From Chryseobacterium sp. PMSZPI (GTDB lineage: Bacteria > Bacteroidota > Bacteroidia > Flavobacteriales > Weeksellaceae): 46,044 nucleotides of DNA. The notes beneath the pieces are model-generated. The model made no database searches and had not been told where the DNA came from. It worked only from the letters and a program-made list of their open reading frames with translations. The stretch covers positions 1 to 46,044 of the forward strand of contig NZ_PIZV01000069.1 in the NCBI RefSeq assembly GCF_002835665.1, given 5' to 3'. Positions 40,620-46,044 of the stretch are shown here, in pieces (the first letter of the stretch is position 1; every line of letters starts with the position of its first letter). The position numbers and the translations under genes were made by a program.

Positions 40620-41672
40620 TTACCAATATTCTTCCCACCATTTTTTCCACACGGTCTGCTCCAGATTGTCTAGACTAACTTTCTCCCCTATCACCGGCAG
40701 GGTGATCCGTTGATGGTTTTCTTCCGCAGACTTTGAAACCAGTTCTAGAGGCTCATACCAAGGATGCTGTGCCAGTTTAAATTTTGAATTGTGTACAGGA
40801 ATAAAGTTTTTAGCTTTCAGCTCTTCCACCTCCTTTATAATCTGATCCGGTAAAGAATGGATATATGGCCATTTTTCATTGTATTGCCCACATTCCATTA
40901 TGGCTAAATCAAATGGCCCGTATTTCTTTCCTATTTCTGTAAAATGGGTTCCATAGCCGCTGTCTCCACCCAGAAAGAGATTTTTCGTAGGGGTTTTCAA
41001 AACATAGGAAGTCCAGAGTGAGATATTTCTGTTTAATAGTCTGCCTGAAAAATGTCTTGCAGGTGTCAGGGTCAATGTAAAGCCTTCTGTAAGGTCAATA
41101 CTTTCCCACCAGTTTTTTTCAATAATTTTTTCAGGATTCCATCCCCAATATTCAAAATGCTGACCTACTCCTAAACCACAGATGACCGTTCCTACCTTTT
41201 CTTTCAAAGTCTGAACGGTTTTATAATCCAAATGATCCCAATGATCGTGGGAAATAAGCAAAAAATCTATATCGGGTATATGCTCCGGTTTATAATAATC
41301 GGACCCAGGAAATGCTTTTATGGATCCCGGCATAGGGGAAGCATTCCCACTGAAAACAGGGTCAATTAAAAAACGTTTACCATCAATTTGTATGAAATAT
41401 GAGCTGTGCCCAAACCATACCAGAATATTTTCTTCACGGGCGAGTTTTTTCAGATCTGTCACCACAAAAGGAAGAGTCATTCCCGGTGATGTATTTTCTA
41501 CTTTACACAAAGTATCCAAAAGAACTTTAGTCATGCTCTCACCTTCCAACAAAGCAGGCGTTGGCAGTATATTCTGAAATTTCCCGTTGGCATAATTGGG
41601 AAGTGTACTGAAATATTTTTTTCTTTTTTCATCGGGAAATTGCCCAAGTTGTTTTACTAAATTCGTTCCCAT
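40620..41672 (-). CDS. MBL-fold metallo-hydrolase, UlaG / NAPE-PLD-like
   Basis: 350 residues. Intact metal motif LLISHDHWDHLDY (HxHxDH), GGDSGYGTHF as the Asp ligand and VHNSKFKLAQHP as the last His. The N-terminal SMTKVLLDTL and NILVWFGHSSYFIQIDGKRFLIDPV head is typical of the UlaG-like group, which includes lactonases and NAPE-PLD. The gene follows the Na+/H+ antiporter at five bases and is probably co-transcribed. Substrate unknown. Confidence 0.9.
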   Translation of the reverse strand: MGTNLVKQLGQFPDEKRKKYFSTLPNYANGKFQNILPTPALLEGESMTKVLLDTLCKVENTSPGMTLPFVVTDLKKLAREENILVWFGHSSYFIQIDGKRFLIDPVFSGNASPMPGSIKAFPGSDYYKPEHIPDIDFLLISHDHWDHLDYKTVQTLKEKVGTVICGLGVGQHFEYWGWNPEKIIEKNWWESIDLTEGFTLTLTPARHFSGRLLNRNISLWTSYVLKTPTKNLFLGGDSGYGTHFTEIGKKYGPFDLAIMECGQYNEKWPYIHSLPDQIIKEVEELKAKNFIPVHNSKFKLAQHPWYEPLELVSKSAEENHQRITLPVIGEKVSLDNLEQTVWKKWWEEYW

Positions 41673-41677
41673 AATTT

Positions 41678-43258
41678 TTACATTCTAAGTCTTTCTTCTT
41701 CCAGATCCAGCCTTGTTAAATAATGTCGGATATATTCTTCATCAATATTCATGTTTCTTCGGTTTTCTTCCCGAAGCCAGATTCGTTGTTGTTCCAGTGT
41801 TTCGAAGTAGATTTCTTTCGCTTCGTCAGACAATATATGGGTAGCATCTTCTTTATCTTCCTGCTCCCATCGATCCATTAATCTGTTAAAATATTCATTT
41901 TCATTTCTTCTTTCTTTATAGTTTTCGTTAAGATAATCATAAGCAACATTACGCATTCCCTTTCGCAAAAAGTGTTCTGATTCTTCTTCGGACATATGGT
42001 TTTCTTTGGATTCGGATAGATTGAGCTTTCTGATCAGCGTTGGTAATGTTAATCCCTGAAGAATTAAAGTCACCAAAATCACTACAAAAGTGATAAAGAG
42101 AATTAAATCACGGTGCGGAAAAGGCTGCCCGTTCTCCATCATCACCGGAATAGATAATGCTGCCGCCAGGGAAACTACTCCACGCATTCCGGTCCACCCC
42201 ATCAAAACCGGGAGTTTCATCTCCGGATTCCTATCCGCTACATTGATAAAATTTCGCATGATCAAGGTGGTAAAGAGTGCTCCGAAAGAGGCCAGAAAAC
42301 GAACTACAATCAGTACTGCTGTAATGATAAGCCCGTACCCGATAGCATCAGATAAACTAATACCTTCTTTATGTAAACCTACCATAATTTCAGGAAGGTC
42401 TAATCCGATCAGTAAAAACACAATCCCATTGATCAGGAATACAAAACTTTCCCAGACATTGGATCCTTTCAATCTTGATTCTGAAGTTCTGAAAATTTCA
42501 TGTCTCCGTATGGAAAGAAACAGCCCACCACTTACAACAGCCAATACTCCGGAGGCATGGACTTCTTCGGCAGCAATATACATCACATAAGGAGCTACCA
42601 GACTAAGTATTGCATCCATATTGACATCTGTAGGAAATATTTTTTCAATTTTCAAGAAGATATAAGCGAGAACCACACCGATTCCCAGCCCGCCGAATAT
42701 CATCCACCCGAAACTCAAAGTAGCATCCTGCCACACAAATTGTCCTGTCGCTACCGCCAGCATGGCAAATCTGAAAATGATTAATGATGATGCATCATTG
42801 AATAAACTTTCTCCTTCTAAAACTGTTGAAACGTTTTTGGGAACTTTTACAAATTTTAAAATAGCTCCCGCACTCACTGCATCCGGCGGAGAGACAATTC
42901 CTCCCAACACAAAGCCTAATGCCAGGGAAAAACCCGGGATGTATGAATTAGCTACAAAAGCAACTGATATTGCTGTAAGAAAAACTACAATAAAGGCAAA
43001 ACTGGTAATGATACGTCTCATTTTCCAAATTTCTTTCCACGAAACGGCAAAAGCAGCTTCATATAAAAGTGGTGGAAGAAAAATAATAAATATGAGTTCA
43101 GGATCAATCGTTATAGGCGGTAAGCCGGGAATAAAACTAATCAACAATCCTGCAATAACCAGTATAATGGGATATGCAACTCTTAAACGATTGGCCAGCA
43201 TAATAGAGCCAATAATTACCAGAACCAATCCTAAGTAATAAATAAAATTTTCCACCAT
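41678..43258 (-). CDS. Na+/H+ antiporter, CPA1 family (NhaP-like)
   Basis: 526 residues with about 12 membrane segments at 1-415. CPA1 marks: FLPPLLYEAAF and the ion-binding GGIVSPPDAVSAGAILKFVKVPKN and EGESLFNDASSLIIFRFA, with the two-acid core. A cytosolic charged tail (about 418-526; EEESEHFLRKGMRNVAYDYLNENYKERR) completes it. It exchanges Na+ (or K+) for H+ at the inner membrane. Upstream gene of a two-gene unit with the UlaG-like hydrolase. Confidence 0.92.
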   Translation of the reverse strand: MVENFIYYLGLVLVIIGSIMLANRLRVAYPIILVIAGLLISFIPGLPPITIDPELIFIIFLPPLLYEAAFAVSWKEIWKMRRIITSFAFIVVFLTAISVAFVANSYIPGFSLALGFVLGGIVSPPDAVSAGAILKFVKVPKNVSTVLEGESLFNDASSLIIFRFAMLAVATGQFVWQDATLSFGWMIFGGLGIGVVLAYIFLKIEKIFPTDVNMDAILSLVAPYVMYIAAEEVHASGVLAVVSGGLFLSIRRHEIFRTSESRLKGSNVWESFVFLINGIVFLLIGLDLPEIMVGLHKEGISLSDAIGYGLIITAVLIVVRFLASFGALFTTLIMRNFINVADRNPEMKLPVLMGWTGMRGVVSLAAALSIPVMMENGQPFPHRDLILFITFVVILVTLILQGLTLPTLIRKLNLSESKENHMSEEESEHFLRKGMRNVAYDYLNENYKERRNENEYFNRLMDRWEQEDKEDATHILSDEAKEIYFETLEQQRIWLREENRRNMNIDEEYIRHYLTRLDLEEERLRM

Positions 43259-43629
43259 TGTCTTTCAATTAATTTTTAAACCCAATTATATCATTTTTTG
43301 GCTTTAATCTCAATAGAAAAATAAATATAAGCATTCGCTTTGGAAAAATTCACATTTTTTAAGTCTTATATACTACTACCCGTTGTGCATTTTGAGCTAA
43401 AATCACTTGTGATCGGGGTAAGAAAAGGGTTGGAAGCTGGAAGTTACTTTCAGTTATCATGATTGATAGCCTATGACATCATTAATTTTGCCTTAAGATC
43501 AATAAAAAAGATGAATAGTTATTCTTTATAGCCTTCATCACTTCCAGCTCCCGGCTTCAAAACCACTTTACTCTGAGCTGACGTTAAAATATCAAAATAA
43601 CTGCCGTACAGCAGTATTTATAAAGCTTT
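43259..43629. other. intergenic region with MITE-like inverted repeat
   Basis: GGTTGGAAGCTGGAAGT (from about 43428) faces ACTTCCAGCTCCCGGCTTC (to about 43558), making an imperfect inverted-repeat element of about 130 bases related to the GGAAG repeats at 18235 and 45935. No gene. Confidence 0.5.
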
Positions 43630-44553
43630 TTAAGCTAATTTTTCATGAAAGAATGGAACAAGTTCTCCAACGGCTTCATTCACATAATTTTCTCTGTCAT
43701 ATAAAGACATATGGTTGGCACCTTCTATTATATATTTTCTTTTGTCTGCAGATGCAGCACGCCCTAGCAAATCATCACTCATCCATGCGCTTCCCGCCAC
43801 ACTTCCTACGATTGCTAATAATGGTTGTGTAAAGAACGCTTCCGCCTTGTTATAAGCATCATAAGAAATTATTTGAGAAAGGCTTCTTGTTGTTGCAAAT
43901 CCGGGAGCTGTAGGGGATTGACAACGATCCGTATGATAATATTCCCAAGCTTCTCTTAATTCTTCATTGGGTGCATCTTCCTCTTTCATTGGAGCCAACG
44001 GAATTTTTTGTATTTCTGTACTGTTTGCATCTGCTGTTCGGGCATTGGAGCCTGCTAATAAATAAGGTAATGCTTCTGCATCCTTAACATTATTTTCCCA
44101 GCCATTTCTGAACATCGAACCGATATTTACTGCACTTACCATTCCCACTGCTTTAATTCTATGATCATTAATTGCAGCGTTTGCTGTATAGCCGGCTCCT
44201 GCACAGATCCCCATTGCTCCAATCTTATCCGTATCAATATAAGCCAATGTGGTAAGGTAATCGACCACAGCACTTACATCTTCTGTTCTGATATATGGAT
44301 TCTCCAATTGGCGGGGTTCTCCTGTACTTTCTCCTTGAAAAGAAGCATCATAAGCAATGGTGACCAACCCGTGTTCAGATAGTTTTTTGGCATATAAACC
44401 TGCTGTTTGTTCTTTCACTCCACCACCGGGATGAGAAACAACTACTGCCGGGTATTTTTTATTGGAATCAAATCCTTCAGGATAATTAATAATTGCTGAT
44501 AGGATAATTCCCTGCCCGTTTCCGTTTTTAATACTGATTTTTTCTTGTGACAT
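43630..44553 (-). CDS. alpha/beta hydrolase, dienelactone-hydrolase-like
   Basis: 307 residues. Strand YPAVVVSHPGGGVKEQTAG with the HPGG oxyanion region, AVVDYLTTLAYIDTDKIGAMGICAGAGYTANAA as the nucleophile elbow (GICAG, nucleophile Cys), and IEGANHMSLYD with the C-terminal His. A Cys nucleophile is the dienelactone-hydrolase pattern. It lies downstream of an AraC regulator gene in the same direction and may be its target. Substrate not certain. Confidence 0.88.
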   Translation of the reverse strand: MSQEKISIKNGNGQGIILSAIINYPEGFDSNKKYPAVVVSHPGGGVKEQTAGLYAKKLSEHGLVTIAYDASFQGESTGEPRQLENPYIRTEDVSAVVDYLTTLAYIDTDKIGAMGICAGAGYTANAAINDHRIKAVGMVSAVNIGSMFRNGWENNVKDAEALPYLLAGSNARTADANSTEIQKIPLAPMKEEDAPNEELREAWEYYHTDRCQSPTAPGFATTRSLSQIISYDAYNKAEAFFTQPLLAIVGSVAGSAWMSDDLLGRAASADKRKYIIEGANHMSLYDRENYVNEAVGELVPFFHEKLA

Positions 44554-44886
44554 GACTTTGTATTTTTATTTGTTATTGTATTTTAGAGAGAAGCATGAAA
44601 CTAATTTTTTTGTCTCTACTTTTCATTTTTTGATAAGTCAAAGGTAGATAGAAATATAGCCTTAAAACGGAGACAGTTTACCTGAAGACGGATACATTTT
44701 ACCTATTTTATATGAGCTACGAATAACATGGATTCCAGATCATAGGCGACCACATATCTGAGTATATATCCCTGCTCTGATAGCAACGGTTACCCCGCAG
44801 CATGGCCGGGATACAGCATGGAGCGAGGTGTATGAGTGAATAGCAGGATAAAGCTCCTTAAAAAATCAAAACGGCCTTGATGTATT
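44554..44886. other. intergenic region upstream of the hydrolase
   Basis: Holds a GC-richer segment, 44770-44857 (CCTGCTCTGATAGCAACGG at one end, AGCAGGATAAAGCTCC at the other), that resembles a palindromic element scattered in Flavobacteriia; assignment from memory of style, not from a search. No gene is seen. Confidence 0.4.
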
Positions 44887-45753
44887 TTATTGATTTCTGA
44901 AAATCTTGGGGGATAGTCCTGTTTTTTTTCTGAAGAATCGGGCGAAATAGTTGGGGTAATCGAATCCAAGGTTATAGGATATTTCACTTACGGAAAGAGT
45001 GGTATTTTTCAATTTATCTTTTGCCAGTTTTACCACATAATCATGGATATGGTCTAATGGAGATTTTCCTGTAAAGTGCTTGATCAAATCGCCGAAATAA
45101 TTGGGTGAAAGGTTACTTTTCTGTGCAAAATAAGCTACTGAAGGTAATCCTGCCACATTATCATTTTCACGGAAATAATTGTCCAGATTTTTATAAAACT
45201 CATCGATTACTTTGTGGTATATATTGCTTCGGGTATCAAATTGTCTGTCATAAAATTCTTTTACATAGGTCAAAATCAGGTTAACATATGAGATAATAAC
45301 CGTTCTTGAGTAGTTTTCTTTTTGAAATTCATGATTAGCTTTTCTGAACAGATCTCCCAAAATCATTTCTTCTTCCTTCGTTAAAAAAAGGGCTTCATGG
45401 TTGTTGTAATGAACAAAGCTGTAATCTTTCGCATATTTTTCAAGATATTTGGCATTCATCATAATGCAAAGACCGGAAAAAGGGGGAGCAATCTCCCATT
45501 CTAAGGTATTTTGAGGACAGTCGGCATACAGATAGGATGAATCGGATTGGTCTTCCAACAAACTATAAGGGACCAACTTTTGATCCATAGGTGGTTTGAT
45601 TGCCAAAAGATAGAAATCTATTGTTACCGGTTCGGACTTCAACCTTAAATCCTGATGTTCCTGAAAGTCCACAATGTGGAGATCATCACTTTTTAATCCG
45701 TCAACGTTCAGGTATCGACTGAATTCCGGTATGCTTAATATTTTTGTATTCAT
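44887..45753 (-). CDS. AraC family transcriptional regulator
   Basis: 288 residues from MNTKILSIPEFSRYL; in-frame Mets one and five codons earlier are alternative starts. An N-terminal sensing domain (about 1-170, AraC-binding-like) precedes two HTH units at the C-terminus: VAYFAQKSNLSPNYFGDLIKHFTGKSPLDHI and KLKNTTLSVSEISYNLGFDYPNYFARFFRKKTGLSP. The family often regulates a neighbouring gene; the downstream hydrolase is the prime candidate. Ligand unknown. Confidence 0.92.
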   Translation of the reverse strand: MNTKILSIPEFSRYLNVDGLKSDDLHIVDFQEHQDLRLKSEPVTIDFYLLAIKPPMDQKLVPYSLLEDQSDSSYLYADCPQNTLEWEIAPPFSGLCIMMNAKYLEKYAKDYSFVHYNNHEALFLTKEEEMILGDLFRKANHEFQKENYSRTVIISYVNLILTYVKEFYDRQFDTRSNIYHKVIDEFYKNLDNYFRENDNVAGLPSVAYFAQKSNLSPNYFGDLIKHFTGKSPLDHIHDYVVKLAKDKLKNTTLSVSEISYNLGFDYPNYFARFFRKKTGLSPKIFRNQ

Positions 45754-46044
45754 CATACAGTTTCCCAATAATAAAGTAAAATTACATATTTTGAATCATC
45801 TCCCTATGATACAAATTAAGGAAAAAAGGATACATTTTACGGTTTACTAAAAAAGCTATTTCACAATTCTCAGTATAATAAATACTAATATAGCCTGAGT
45901 TTGGGTTAAGGAAATTAAGATTTAGGTTATTGGAAACTGGAAGAGGGAGGCTGGAAGTTATGTACGTTGTACGTCCCTGAAATAAGTTGACTAAAATAAG
46001 ATCAATTTATTATGAAAGTTAACATCAGACTTATTAAAAAGAAT
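45754..46044. other. non-coding end of the window
   Basis: AT-rich, no ORF. TTGGAAACTGGAAGAGGGAG and GGCTGGAAGTTATG (45930-45962) resemble the GGAAG dispersed repeats at 18235 and 43428. Confidence 0.4.

Noticed and set aside
44790..44987. 65-codon ORF overlapping the end of the AraC gene
   Set aside because: Shadow frame covering the AraC C-terminus and a repeat-like segment; no promoter or family.

Overview
The window looks like chromosomal DNA of a low-GC Bacteroidota, most likely a Chryseobacterium-like member of the Flavobacteriia. The grounds are AT-rich DNA, promoters of the TTTG / TAnnTTTG type, hardly any Shine-Dalgarno sequences, typical families (DUF6493 plus SWIM pair, SulP, TerC, MoxR-vWA-bpX cluster, DUF4822 lipoprotein, propeller histidine kinase) and short dispersed inverted repeats. 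No rRNA, integrase or complete insertion sequence is visible.

Layout. 1-2.4 kb: an Rrf2 regulator, an NAD(P)-binding oxidoreductase and an MBL-fold protein, with two near-identical candidate operators. 2.4-10 kb: lipoprotein, FKBP isomerase, catalase-like protein, TerC, SulP, two small HTH proteins, VOC protein. 10-14.2 kb: SWIM / DUF6493 pair. 14.7-16.2 kb: MarR operon ending in a hydrolase stump cut off by a MITE-like element. 16.2-21.7 kb: the most interesting part, all on the minus strand. Reading in the direction of transcription it holds two 41-42 codon ORFs, each followed by an intrinsic terminator, then a dense array of 12 tRNA or tRNA-like genes mixed with small structured RNAs, then a YkuK-type RNase H-like protein, a cyclic-phosphate processing receiver (cREC) protein and an Rnl2-type RNA ligase, and finally a terminator and a DEDDh exonuclease. 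21.9-29.4 kb: a six-gene overlapping operon with MoxR ATPase, vWA-propeller and bpX-like proteins. 29.7-46 kb: mostly single genes (VOC, DeoD, TatD, serine hydrolase, DUF4822 lipoprotein, hybrid sensor kinase with NarL-type regulator, UlaG-like hydrolase with Na+/H+ antiporter, dienelactone-type hydrolase, AraC regulator).

The proposed new system is the 16.8-21.7 kb block. Each of the two small ORFs encodes all twenty amino acids in 41 or 42 codons; one does so within its first 29 codons. The second ORF's terminator ends only a few bases before the first tRNA, leaving no room for a promoter, so the array seems reachable only by reading through that terminator. A segment late in that ORF can pair with the 5' arm of the terminator. 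The simplest reading is a ribosome-mediated attenuator that senses lack of almost any charged tRNA and then switches on spare tRNAs plus RNA end-healing and ligation enzymes, as would be useful against anticodon nucleases. This regulation and the anti-nuclease role are inference; the ORFs, terminators, tRNA structures and enzyme families are seen in the sequence.
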